Shown here: positions 16,807 to 24,396 of the stretch, piece by piece
Numbering within the stretch: position 1 is the first letter of the stretch
How the letters are laid out: every line of letters starts with the position of its first letter
Source: Novosphingobium sp.
GTDB lineage: Bacteria > Pseudomonadota > Alphaproteobacteria > Sphingomonadales > Sphingomonadaceae
Length of the DNA stretch: 64,000 nt
Direction: 5' to 3'
Assembly: GCF_030696665.1 (NCBI RefSeq)
Contig: NZ_JAUYRV010000028.1
Coordinates: 62,001 to 126,000 of the forward strand
Position numbers and translations under genes: made by a program
Notes under the pieces: generated by a model
What the model was told of the DNA's origin: nothing
What the model saw: only the letters and a program-made list of their open reading frames with translations
Database searches by the model: none

Positions 16807-17976
16807 ATGGACAAGGCAGAGAGACCCTATGATATCGTCGTCTATGGGGCGACGGGGTTCACGGGGCGGCTGGTAGCGGAATATCTGGCGCGGCATTACG
16901 GGCAGGAAGGGCCGCGTTGGGCAATGGCCGGGCGCTCTGCAGCCAAACTGGCCGAAGTGCGGGCGCTGATCGATGCACCGAAGAACACGCCGCTGATTGT
17001 GGCCGATGCCGCCGATCCGGCCAGCCTTGCAGCGATGGTGGAACAGACGCGCGTGGTGGTGACCACGGTGGGACCGTACCAGCTTTACGGCGAGCCACTG
17101 CTGGCGGCGTGCATTGCGGCGGGCACCGACTATGCCGATTTGTGCGGTGAGCCGGTGTGGATGCGCCAGATGATCGACAAGTATGGCGATGCGGCGGAGC
17201 GGTCGGGCGCGCGGATCTGCTTCTCCAGCGGCTTTGATTCGATCCCGTTCGATCTGGGCGTGCTGATGCTGCAGAAGGAAGCGGTAGCCCGGTTCGGACG
17301 CCCTGCCCCGCGCGTGAAAGGCCGGGTACGCGGCGTGAAAGGTGGTGCTTCGGGCGGCACAGCGGCAAGTTTGAAGGCGACGCTGGCGGCGCTGGGCAAG
17401 GACCATTCGCTGATCCCGCTGATGCAGAGCGCGTTTTGCCTGACGCCGGGCTTTGAAGGGCCAGCGCAGCCTGCGGGCAACACGGTGCAGCATGACGATG
17501 CACTGGGCAGTTGGGAAACGCCGTTCATTATGGCGGCGATCAACGTGAAGAATGTGCATCGTACCAATGCCCTGCTGGGGCATCTGTGGGGCACCGACTT
17601 CGTCTATGACGAGATGGTGCTGACCGGTCCGGGCGAGCAGGGCAAGGCGATTGCCGAGCATATGGCCAAAACGCCGACGATCGGCCGTCCCGATGATCCG
17701 CTGCCGGGCGAAGGGCCATCGCCCGAAGAGCGCGAGACCGGGTTTTACGACCTGCTGTTTGTGGGCGAAATGCCCGATGGGCAGGTGGTGCGGTATGGCG
17801 TGAAGGGGCGTTACGATCCGGGCTATGGATCGACGAGCCGGATGATCTCTGAAACCGGGATTGCGCTGCTTTCCAGCGATGCGGCGGGCGTGATCGGCAC
17901 TCCCGGAGCGATTCTGGGCGAGGCGCTGGTTGATAGGCTGCGTGCGCACGCGGAGATCAGTTTCGCGGTGGAGTGA
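16807..17976 (+). CDS. Saccharopine dehydrogenase-like / trans-acting enoyl reductase family oxidoreductase
   Basis: 389 residues. The N-terminal Rossmann motif YGATGFTGRLVAEYLA (NADP-binding) and the block GPYQLYGEPLLAACIAAGTDYADLCGE define the saccharopine dehydrogenase-like/enoyl reductase family. Members act in lipid or polyketide metabolism or have unknown substrates; a true lysine-pathway role is unlikely. FSSGFDSIPFDLG and KGGASGGTAASL are also typical. No membrane segment is apparent. A terminator follows. AGGCGGAGAGGCAG just upstream supplies the ribosome binding site. Confidence 0.87.
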   Translation: MDKAERPYDIVVYGATGFTGRLVAEYLARHYGQEGPRWAMAGRSAAKLAEVRALIDAPKNTPLIVADAADPASLAAMVEQTRVVVTTVGPYQLYGEPLLAACIAAGTDYADLCGEPVWMRQMIDKYGDAAERSGARICFSSGFDSIPFDLGVLMLQKEAVARFGRPAPRVKGRVRGVKGGASGGTAASLKATLAALGKDHSLIPLMQSAFCLTPGFEGPAQPAGNTVQHDDALGSWETPFIMAAINVKNVHRTNALLGHLWGTDFVYDEMVLTGPGEQGKAIAEHMAKTPTIGRPDDPLPGEGPSPEERETGFYDLLFVGEMPDGQVVRYGVKGRYDPGYGSTSRMISETGIALLSSDAAGVIGTPGAILGEALVDRLRAHAEISFAVE

Positions 17977-17982
17977 AATGCA

Positions 17983-18030
17983 AAAAGCCCGCCTGCCATA
18001 CAGAGGGTCTGGTGGCAGGCAGGCTTCGCT
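17983..18030. terminator. Intrinsic terminator between convergent genes
   Basis: AAAAAGCC then GCCTGCCA (17991-17998) pairs with TGGCAGGC (18013-18020) followed by AGGCTT. It lies between the saccharopine-dehydrogenase-like gene and the globin gene and can serve both strands. The T-tract on the plus side is short. Confidence 0.7.
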
Positions 18031-18057
18031 TTGACAGCTCGACCGTGCGGGGGCTGA

Positions 18058-18501
18058 TCAGTCTGCCAAGGCGTAGGCTTCGGATTCGGCGGCGATGAGG
18101 ATGTCGGCGAGCATCCAGTAGGCCTCACCCCAGGCGGCGAGCACTTCGTCAGTGGCGACTTCGGCCCCCACCACATCGCGAATCGCCGGCAGCAGCGCTT
18201 CGGCCACGTAGGGGTAGTGTTCGGCCTTCACCCCGCAATCAACATGGCGCTGAACCATGCGGCCAACGGCTGGGCCAAGGTTCTCCAACTTGTCGATGTT
18301 CTTGGCATAGGCGAGAATCGCGGCGGCCAGACGGCGTGGCTGTTCGCCCGATTCCTGCGCGGCCTGATCAAACATGGCCTTCACTTCATCGTTCTGGAAC
18401 AGGCGCTTGTACATGGCGGTGGTGATGGCCAGCCCATGCTTTTCGATCACCGGGGCGGTGGCTTTGACGATGGTGCGGGCGTGTTCGGAAGCGGTGCGCA
18501 T
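18058..18501 (-). CDS. Single-domain globin (flavohaemoglobin-type haem domain)
   Basis: 147 residues, a globin of the flavohaemoglobin/Vitreoscilla type without the FAD/NAD reductase domain. Such proteins bind O2 or NO. The proximal His is in RMVQRHVDCGVKAEHYPYV and the C-terminal AWGEAYWMLADILI matches the globin H helix. The start at 18501 (MRTASEHARTIV) has GGAG nine bases upstream. It is divergent from an NsrR-type regulator with a perfect palindrome between them, so NO-responsive control and a role in NO detoxification are likely; a reductase partner is not encoded nearby. Confidence 0.92.
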   Translation of the reverse strand: MRTASEHARTIVKATAPVIEKHGLAITTAMYKRLFQNDEVKAMFDQAAQESGEQPRRLAAAILAYAKNIDKLENLGPAVGRMVQRHVDCGVKAEHYPYVAEALLPAIRDVVGAEVATDEVLAAWGEAYWMLADILIAAESEAYALAD

Positions 18502-18525
18502 TGGGGGATCTCCAATCTGGTATTC

Positions 18526-18541
18526 CAAATACCGGTATTTG
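18526..18541. promoter_or_regulatory. Probable NsrR/Rrf2 operator, CAAATACCGGTATTTG
   Basis: A perfect 16-bp palindrome in the 81-base gap between the divergent globin and Rrf2 genes. Its position fits repression of the globin gene and autoregulation. That the adjacent Rrf2 protein is the ligand is inferred from position. Confidence 0.7.
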
Positions 18542-18582
18542 AATTGCTTGATTTAGGCAAGCGGAAATCCGATAGTCGCGCG

Positions 18583-19035
18583 ATGCAACTGACCCAGCAC
18601 ACCGACTTTGGCCTGCGCTTGCTGATCGTGCTGGCGCGCAAGGCCGCGCCGGTCAGCCTGCCCGCGTTTTCAGCCGATCAGGGCCTGAGCTATCACCATG
18701 TCGCCAAAGTGGCGCAGGGGCTGGTGCAGGCGGGCTTTGCGGTGTCGCAGCGTGGGCGCAGCGGCGGGATCGCGCTGGCGCGGCCTGCGGGCGAAATCGG
18801 CGTGGGTGATGTGGTGCGCAAGCTGGAGCGCGGCTTGCGGCTGGCGGATTGCGGCACGTGTGCGCTCAGGGCCAATTGCGGGCTGAGCGGGGTGCTGGCC
18901 GAGGCGCTGGACGCGTTCATGGCGGTGCTGGACCGCTATACGCTTGCCGATGTTTCGCGCGAGGGGGTGCCTGCCTTTGCGCCCTGGGCAATGTTGCCGG
19001 TTACGCCGGGGTGCGCGGTTACTGGCTCTTCCTGA
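18583..19035 (+). CDS. nsrR: Rrf2 family transcriptional regulator, NsrR-like
   Basis: 150 residues. An N-terminal winged helix (MQLTQHTDFGLRLLIVLARK, then LSYHHVAKVAQGLVQAGFAVSQRGRSGGIALAR) is followed by three cysteines in DCGTCALRANCGL, which would hold an NO-sensitive Fe-S cluster. These features and the adjacent haemoglobin gene point to NsrR, the NO sensor, rather than IscR. The gene name is an inference from context. Its 3' end overlaps the convergent lipoprotein gene by 17 bases. Confidence 0.85.
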   Translation: MQLTQHTDFGLRLLIVLARKAAPVSLPAFSADQGLSYHHVAKVAQGLVQAGFAVSQRGRSGGIALARPAGEIGVGDVVRKLERGLRLADCGTCALRANCGLSGVLAEALDAFMAVLDRYTLADVSREGVPAFAPWAMLPVTPGCAVTGSS

Positions 19036-19441
19036 GCGCAGCAACGCAGGACGCGCGATCAACCTCGCGGCCATCGCCGCGCCGGGCGTCGGCATAAGTG
19101 GCGATGGGTTTGCTGCTGCCGGTTTGCGGGTAGAGGTAGATGTCGAGGATGCAGGCGGTGCCGCTCCATTGAAGCTTGCGCGCGTCGTCCTCGATCACAT
19201 CAAGCCGGGGTGTGCCGAACACGCGGCCAAGCTGCAGCGCATCGGCGCCGATCACGCCTTCAAGGCCGGGAACCATCTGGAGCTGGGCTGAGGGCCGTTG
19301 GATCGGACCTGGGCGTGGCACGGTGGTGCGGGCGGGCGGGGTGGAGCGGACTTGCGCGGTCTTGCCCGCAGGCGCGGCCCCTCCCCCTCCGCACGAGGCG
19401 AGCAGCAGGGCGGCAGGCAGGGCGAGGATGGCGGGGCGCAT
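19019..19441 (-). CDS. Putative lipoprotein
   Basis: 140 residues, not recognised. The start MRPAILALPAALLLASCGGG has a signal peptide with a lipobox (LLAS-C at residues 14-18), so it should be lipid-anchored. A Pro/Arg-rich linker (TPPARTTVPRPGPIQRPSAQ) follows, then a small domain with LEGVIGADALQLGRVFGTPRLDVIEDDARKLQW and CILDIYLYPQ, resembling small SmpA/BamE-like folds in outline only. The open frame extends upstream but the signal peptide decides the start. It is convergent with, and overlaps, the NsrR-like gene. Confidence 0.75.
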   Translation of the reverse strand: MRPAILALPAALLLASCGGGGAAPAGKTAQVRSTPPARTTVPRPGPIQRPSAQLQMVPGLEGVIGADALQLGRVFGTPRLDVIEDDARKLQWSGTACILDIYLYPQTGSSKPIATYADARRGDGREVDRASCVAALRKSQ

Positions 19442-19605
19442 GATCACGCTGCGGGGATGCAGCGTGCTTGGGGGGCGGTCAACTCGGTTCCGCACGGCAC
19501 GGCGCGGTTGCGGGGCGTTCCGGCGCTTGCTGCGCACTCTTGCTGCACTGCGGTGAAAGCGCTAGGCCGTCGCGCGACTTATCTCGACTTTGGAGCCAAT
19601 CCCGT

Positions 19606-20601
19606 ATGTCCGAACCGCTTTACGACGTCATCGCCATCGGCAACGCCATCGTCGATGTGATGGCCCCTTGTGACGATGAAGGCATCGAAAAGCTGGGGCT
19701 GGCCAAGGGCGGCATGACGCTGGTGGATACCGCGCGGGCGCAGGAACTGTACGATGCAATGGGGCCGGCGCGCGAGATTTCGGGCGGATCGGCGGCCAAT
19801 ACGCTGGCGGGCCTTGCCGCGCTGGGGGCCAAGTGCGCTTTCATCGGACAGGTTGCCGACGACCAGCTGGGCGAGGTTTTCGCGCACGACATCCGTGCAG
19901 GTGGCATTGCTTTTGATACAGCGGCGCGTGCGGACGAGCCGCCGACGGCACGCTGCCTGATCTTCGTGACGCCCGATGGCCAGCGCACGATGAACACGTT
20001 CCTGGGAGCTTCGCAGTTCCTGCCTGCCGAGGCGCTGGACGATGCCACCATTGCGGCAGCCAAGGTGCTCTACCTCGAAGGCTATCTGTGGGACCCGGAA
20101 GAGCCGCGCAAGGCGATGCGCCGCGCGATCTCCGCTGCCCGCGATGCAGGACGCAAGGTGGCGTTCACGCTGTCGGATGCCTTCGTGATTTCGCGCCACG
20201 GCGACGATTTCCGCGCGCTGATCGCCGATGGGCAGATCGACATTCTGTTTGCCAACGAACACGAACTGGCCGCGCTGACCGGGATCGAGGATTTCGACGC
20301 CGGTCTGGCCGAGCTTTCGGCTAAGGTGCCAACGCTGGTGGTGACGCGCAGCGAAAAGGGCGCGCATGCCGTGAGCAATGGCGAGCATGCCCACGTTCCC
20401 GCTGAGCCGATTGCCAAGGTGGTCGACACCACCGGCGCGGGCGACCTTTTCGCGGCCGGGTTCCTGTTCGGCTATGTGCGCGGCAAGCCGTTGGCTGAAA
20501 GCCTGACGATGGGCGCGGTTTGCGCGGCGGAAGTGATCTCGCACTATGGCGCGCGGCCTGAAGCCGATCTCAAGGAATTGGTGGCCAAGCGGCTGGGGTG
20601 A
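19606..20601 (+). CDS. Adenosine kinase (PfkB family sugar kinase)
   Basis: 331 residues. PfkB-family fold with the N-terminal IGNAIVDVMA, GGSAANTLAGLA (substrate lid region) and the C-terminal DTTGAGDLFAAGFLFGY, which holds the catalytic Asp and anion hole. It is close to sphingomonad/alphaproteobacterial proteins called adenosine kinase (phosphorylates adenosine to AMP for purine salvage); specificity within PfkB cannot be proved here. TGGAG stands about ten bases before the ATG. The reading frame is open further upstream, but homologues begin at MSEPLYDV. Confidence 0.9.
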   Translation: MSEPLYDVIAIGNAIVDVMAPCDDEGIEKLGLAKGGMTLVDTARAQELYDAMGPAREISGGSAANTLAGLAALGAKCAFIGQVADDQLGEVFAHDIRAGGIAFDTAARADEPPTARCLIFVTPDGQRTMNTFLGASQFLPAEALDDATIAAAKVLYLEGYLWDPEEPRKAMRRAISAARDAGRKVAFTLSDAFVISRHGDDFRALIADGQIDILFANEHELAALTGIEDFDAGLAELSAKVPTLVVTRSEKGAHAVSNGEHAHVPAEPIAKVVDTTGAGDLFAAGFLFGYVRGKPLAESLTMGAVCAAEVISHYGARPEADLKELVAKRLG

Positions 20602-20627
20602 ACGCGGTTGTTCGGCTGACGCCGAAT

Positions 20628-20665
20628 GCCCACCCCCGACCCCTCCCGCCTGCGGGAGGGGGGAG
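20628..20665. repeat. Family A palindromic repeat
   Basis: A single copy of the CCCTCCCGCCTGCGGGAGGG palindrome (about 20641-20660, with flanking CCACCCCCGAC and GGGGAG) fills the gap between the convergent adenosine kinase and CBS genes. Confidence 0.85.
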
Positions 20666-20671
20666 TGTGCG

Positions 20672-21100
20672 TCAGGCCTGCTGGATATAGACCCTCATCG
20701 CGTCGGCTTCGGCTTCGATCTTGTCGAGCCGGTGCTTCACCAGATCGCCGATGGAGACGAAGGCGACCATGCGGCCTGCTTCAACAACGGGCAGGTGGCG
20801 GAAGCGGCGTTGGGTCATCAGGGCCAACGCTTCCATCACCGTGGTCTGCGGGCCGACGGTGACGACCGGTGCGGTCATCATGTCGCGCACTTTCATGTGC
20901 AGGGCGGCTTCGCCGTGTTTGTGCAGGCAGCGGATCATGTCGCGTTCGGAGAAGATGCCGGCAACGCCGCTGGCGCCATCGTTGACCGGCAGCGCACCGA
21001 TGCGGTGGCTGGCGAGCATGTCTATCGCATCTGAAACCTGAGCGTCGGCAGAAACGCTCCACACTTCGCCGCGTCCGGCAATGACTTGGGCAATGGTCAT
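20672..21100 (-). CDS. CBS-domain pair protein
   Basis: 142 residues forming one tandem CBS (Bateman) module and nothing else. The two repeats run about residues 8-62 and 73-130, with the phosphate-binding endings GVAGIFSERDMIRCL and GRMVAFVSIGDLVKHRL. Such stand-alone modules bind adenosine nucleotides and regulate partners; the partner is unknown. It faces the adenosine kinase gene, which may be chance. No membrane segment is present. Confidence 0.9.
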   Translation of the reverse strand: MTIAQVIAGRGEVWSVSADAQVSDAIDMLASHRIGALPVNDGASGVAGIFSERDMIRCLHKHGEAALHMKVRDMMTAPVVTVGPQTTVMEALALMTQRRFRHLPVVEAGRMVAFVSIGDLVKHRLDKIEAEADAMRVYIQQA

Positions 21101-21240
21101 GGCATCCTCCGTTGAGGTGCGGCCGGTATGCCTTTTTGGCGTCTTGCCTGCCGCCTGTCTCCCGCCGCAATCATGACAGCTTGCGGCCTATTGTCAAAGC
21201 CGTTGCAAGCTCCATTTCCGATGGGCAAAGGACTCCGACG

Positions 21241-21534
21241 ATGCATGGCCAATCTCCCCTTGATGATCCTGAAAACGCGCGCTTTGCCTGGGCGCGCTAT
21301 CGCACGATCATGAAAGGCATGGCGGCGTTCAGCACGGTAGTGGTCGGCGTGGCGCTGGGGGTGCTCTATTTCCAGATCGGCTTCGTTTCGATCCACCTCT
21401 ATATCGCCAGCGCATTGGGCATCTGGCTGACGATCATGCTGATGGCGGCATTGATGGGGCTGGTGTTCCTTTCCAGCGGTACCGGCCACGATGAATCTAT
21501 CGAAGATCGGCTTGGCGACGAATGGAACCGTTGA
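21241..21534 (+). CDS. Small inner membrane protein
   Basis: 97 residues with two membrane helices (AAFSTVVVGVALGVLYFQIGF and ASALGIWLTIMLMAALMGLVFLSS). The cytoplasmic N-terminus (DDPENARFAWARYRTIMKGM) and charged tail (DESIEDRLGDEWNR) are conserved in sphingomonads as a protein of unknown function. The start at 21241 (MHGQS) is preferred over an upstream in-frame ATG because the extra sequence looks like non-coding. It is followed at 31 bases by the A-type carrier gene. Confidence 0.78.
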   Translation: MHGQSPLDDPENARFAWARYRTIMKGMAAFSTVVVGVALGVLYFQIGFVSIHLYIASALGIWLTIMLMAALMGLVFLSSGTGHDESIEDRLGDEWNR

Positions 21535-21565
21535 GGTTGCGGCGGTTCATGCCTATCTTGTGCGC

Positions 21566-21898
21566 ATGAGCGAAACACAGGTCACCCTAGCCGCCAACGC
21601 CGCCGCGCGCGTTTCTGCCATCGCGGCCAAGCAGGGCAAGCCCGCGATCCTGCGCCTGTCGGTTGAAGGCGGGGGCTGTTCTGGCTTTCAGTACAAGTTC
21701 GGCTTGGCCGATGCGCCGGAAGAGGGCGATACGATTGCCGAGACTGATGGTGTGCAGTTGCTGGTTGATGACGTGAGCCTTGGCCTGCTGGAAGGCAGCG
21801 TGGTGGAATATGTCGAATCGCTGGGCGGCGCTGCGTTCAAGGTAACCAATCCCCAAGCAGCTTCTGGCTGCGGCTGCGGGTCGTCCTTCGCGATATGA
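21566..21898 (+). CDS. A-type Fe-S cluster carrier (ErpA/IscA family)
   Basis: 110 residues. HesB/IscA-type carrier that hands assembled Fe-S clusters to target enzymes. Three conserved cysteines are in GGGCSGFQY and SGCGCGSSF. A second member is encoded with the SUF operon at 50377-50739, so this one is likely the ErpA-like general carrier, but the split cannot be decided from sequence. The start at 21566 (MSETQVT) is chosen because the frame upstream overlaps the membrane protein gene. Confidence 0.9.
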   Translation: MSETQVTLAANAAARVSAIAAKQGKPAILRLSVEGGGCSGFQYKFGLADAPEEGDTIAETDGVQLLVDDVSLGLLEGSVVEYVESLGGAAFKVTNPQAASGCGCGSSFAI

Positions 21899-21935
21899 TT
21901 GCGAGGTGGCTGTTTGCTGCAAGGCCTCTTTTGCC

Positions 21936-22024
21936 GTCACCCTGAACTTGGTTCAGGGTCCATTTGTCACGACGGACTGCGGCTTGTTCGGCACAATGGA
22001 TCCTGAAACAAGTTCAGGATGACG
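21936..22024. repeat. Inverted pair of palindromic repeats, family C (CACCCTGAACTTGTTTCAGGGT type)
   Basis: Arms at about 21936-21962 and 21996-22024 each contain a TGAAC...GTTCA palindrome in opposite orientation. Another pair is at 32693-32785. Located between the carrier gene and xth. Confidence 0.85.
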
Positions 22025-22067
22025 AAGACCTGTAAACCGCCACATATCTTCAGAGTGCAAGATCGCC

Positions 22068-22844
22068 ATGCTCAAGATCGCCAGCTTCAACATCAACGGG
22101 ATCAAGGCCCGCTTGCCGCGCCTGCTCGAATGGCTTGAGGAAACGCGCCCAAGCGTCGCCTGCTTGCAGGAGATCAAGACGCAGGACGAGGGCTTTCCCG
22201 CCGCCGAGTTCGAAAAGATCGGCTATCACGCGATCTGGCACGGGCAGAAGGGCTTCAACGGTGTGGCGATCCTTGCCGATGGGCAAAAGCCGGTTGAAGT
22301 GCAGCGTGGCCTTGCCGGAGAGCCGGAGGATGAACACTCGCGCTATCTGGAGGCCGACGTTTTCGGGCTGCGCGTGGTGTGCATCTATCTTCCCAACGGC
22401 AATCCGCAGCCGGGGCCGAAGTTCGATTACAAGTTGCGCTGGATGGACCGGCTGCGGGCGCGGATGAACGCGATTGCGGCGGAGGAAGTGCCCGCGCTGG
22501 TGATCGGCGATTACAACGTGATCCCTGAGGACAAGGACACCTATTCGGTCAAGGCGATGGCCGATGATGCGCTGATGCAGCCCGAATCGCGTGATGCCTA
22601 CCGCCGGTTGCTCAACGATGGGTGGACCGATGCGATTGACACGCTGAACCCGCAGGGCGGGGTTTGGACCTTCTGGGACTATCAGGCGGGTGCGTGGCAG
22701 CGCGATCATGGATTCCGCATCGATCACCTGCTGCTGTCGCCCGAACTGGCCGACCGCATGGCGAGCGCGGGCGTGGACAAGGAATATCGCGGGCGCGAAA
22801 AGGCCAGCGATCACACGCCGGTGTGGGTGGAGTTACGCGCCTGA
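22068..22844 (+). CDS. xth: Exodeoxyribonuclease III
   Basis: 258 residues, exonuclease-endonuclease-phosphatase fold. It is the AP endonuclease of base excision repair and a 3'-5' exonuclease. Catalytic blocks are complete: NINGIKAR, LQEIKTQ (metal-binding Glu), GDYNVIPEDKD and the C-terminal GFRIDHLLLSPEL and KASDHTPVWVEL (Asp-His pair). The start at 22068 matches homologues (MLKIASFNINGI). It stands alone between a repeat and the msrA region. Confidence 0.96.
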   Translation: MLKIASFNINGIKARLPRLLEWLEETRPSVACLQEIKTQDEGFPAAEFEKIGYHAIWHGQKGFNGVAILADGQKPVEVQRGLAGEPEDEHSRYLEADVFGLRVVCIYLPNGNPQPGPKFDYKLRWMDRLRARMNAIAAEEVPALVIGDYNVIPEDKDTYSVKAMADDALMQPESRDAYRRLLNDGWTDAIDTLNPQGGVWTFWDYQAGAWQRDHGFRIDHLLLSPELADRMASAGVDKEYRGREKASDHTPVWVELRA

Positions 22845-22980
22845 GCGCCGTTCGTCGCATCTGGTGAACGCTTTGCAGAATCCACGGTGGCATACGCGCC
22901 TTGCTGTGCAGGGCGTCACCGAACGTTCATGCATGTTCGCCCAGACGGTGGACTACCGATATTCAGATGAAAGCTTCCTC

Positions 22981-23109
22981 ATGGGCCTGTTCAAGCCTGA
23001 CTTTTTCCGTTCGCTGGCCTTCGGGTTCCTGATGGGTGCTGCCGTGATGGCGGTAACTTCGGGGACGACCGCACTGGCCACGCCGGATACCGAACAGGTT
23101 TCGAACTAA
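22981..23109 (+). CDS. Small membrane protein
   Basis: 42 residues if it starts at MGLFKPDFF; an in-frame ATG at 22933 would add 16 residues. One membrane segment is visible (LAFGFLMGAAVMAV, about residues 12-25), followed by a short polar tail (TPDTEQVSN). It sits one base upstream of msrA and is in a different frame, so it is probably co-transcribed. Its frame, size and position suggest a genuine small gene, but the ribosome binding site is poor and no homologue is recognised. Confidence 0.5.
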   Translation: MGLFKPDFFRSLAFGFLMGAAVMAVTSGTTALATPDTEQVSN

Positions 23110-23110
23110 G

Positions 23111-23788
23111 ATGCGCCGCCCGGTCCTCTCCGCGATGGTGGCTCTGGGGATCGGCACGGCTGCAGCCCAGCAACCGGCCTTTGCCGAGGGCACGATGGCC
23201 ACGCCTGCCGCCGCTGTTGAAGCGCGCGAGGAGCCGGGCAAGAAAACCGCCATTTTTGCAGGCGGGTGCTTCTGGGGCATCGAGGCTGTGTTCAGCCATC
23301 TGAAAGGCGTGAGCAGCGCCGTTTCAGGCTTTCATGGCGGTGAGAAGAACACCGCGCGTTATGACGTGGTGGACAGCGGCAAGACCGGCCACGCCGAGGT
23401 TGTGCGGGTGACCTATGACCCGACAAAGATCCGCTACGATCAGTTGCTGCGTGTGTTCTTTGCGGTGGGCGCAAACCCCACCCAGTTGAACTATCAGGGG
23501 CCGGATCATGGCACGCAGTATCGCAACGCGCTGGTGCCGATGAGCGTGGAGCAGAAGCGCGTCGCCGCAGGTTACCTGGCGCAGTTGAAGCGGCTGGACC
23601 TGTGGAAGCAGCCGATTGTGACGGCGGTGGAGCCTTACAAGGCATTCTACCTTGCCGAGGGCTATCATCAGGACTTTGCCGCCAACAATCCCGACCACGG
23701 CTATATCCGCCGTTGGGACGCGCCCAAGGTGCGGGCGCTGAAGACGATGTTCCCCGATCTGTACAAGCCGACGTTCACGCGGAACTGA
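23111..23788 (+). CDS. msrA: Peptide methionine sulfoxide reductase MsrA, exported form
   Basis: 225 residues, longer than the cytoplasmic form because of an N-terminal signal peptide (MRRPVLSAMVALGIGTAAAQQPAFA) with probable cleavage near residue 25. It reduces S-methionine sulfoxide in proteins. The catalytic GGCFWGIEAVF is at residues 51-61; NYQGPDHGTQYR and YHQDFAANNPDHGYI are typical. The resolving cysteine normally near the C-terminus is not seen, so recycling may rely on thioredoxin-like partners. An exported MsrB is encoded at 28345-28842. Confidence 0.93.
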   Translation: MRRPVLSAMVALGIGTAAAQQPAFAEGTMATPAAAVEAREEPGKKTAIFAGGCFWGIEAVFSHLKGVSSAVSGFHGGEKNTARYDVVDSGKTGHAEVVRVTYDPTKIRYDQLLRVFFAVGANPTQLNYQGPDHGTQYRNALVPMSVEQKRVAAGYLAQLKRLDLWKQPIVTAVEPYKAFYLAEGYHQDFAANNPDHGYIRRWDAPKVRALKTMFPDLYKPTFTRN

Positions 23789-23824
23789 TTTGCGGTTCAG
23801 GGCGCGCATGCCTATCTAGGGCAG

Positions 23825-24298
23825 ATGGCAACGCAGCATCACCACCATCGCGACCTTGAAGGCGAAACGCTGGTTACGGCGGCGCGCGATGCGTTGATCG
23901 AATCGGGCGAACAGTGGACCGATATGCGCGCCGACGTGTTCGACGCGCTGGCCGGGTGCGAAAAGCCCGCGAGCGCTTATGACATTGCCGAACGGGTGGG
24001 CAATGCGCGCGGAAAGCGCGTGGCGGCCAATTCGGTCTATCGCATTCTTGACTTGTTCGTGCGCACCAATCTGGCGCGGCGGGTGGAAAGCGCCAATGCC
24101 TATGTGGCGAACAGCCATCCGGGGTGCCGGCACGACTGCATCTTCCTGATTTGCGATCTGTGCGGCAAGGCCGTGCATAACGATGACGACAAACTGACCG
24201 GCGCGTTGCGGCTGGCGGCGCAGGCGGCAGGCTTTGCCGAAGTGCGCCCGGTGGTGGAGATTCGCGGCCATTGTGCCGAGTGTGCCAGCGGGGACTGA
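23825..24298 (+). CDS. Fur family regulator, Zur-like
   Basis: 157 residues. Fur-fold metalloregulator with a His-rich N-terminus (MATQHHHHRDLE), a winged helix (MRADVFDALAGCEKPASAYDIAERVG, then VAANSVYRILDLFV) and a C-terminal dimer domain with the two structural CxxC pairs CDLCG and CAEC. The spacing and His content resemble the zinc sensor Zur more than the iron sensor Fur, but this is not firm. No zinc-uptake genes are nearby; its operator is not visible here. Confidence 0.85.
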   Translation: MATQHHHHRDLEGETLVTAARDALIESGEQWTDMRADVFDALAGCEKPASAYDIAERVGNARGKRVAANSVYRILDLFVRTNLARRVESANAYVANSHPGCRHDCIFLICDLCGKAVHNDDDKLTGALRLAAQAAGFAEVRPVVEIRGHCAECASGD

Positions 24299-24396
24299 AT
24301 GCAGCGCTGCTTGCGGGCGCGCGCTGGACGAATAGGCGGGGCCGTTTGGCATGATCCTGTTCGACACCGCCAAAGCATCGGTGTAAGGGCCAAGGG

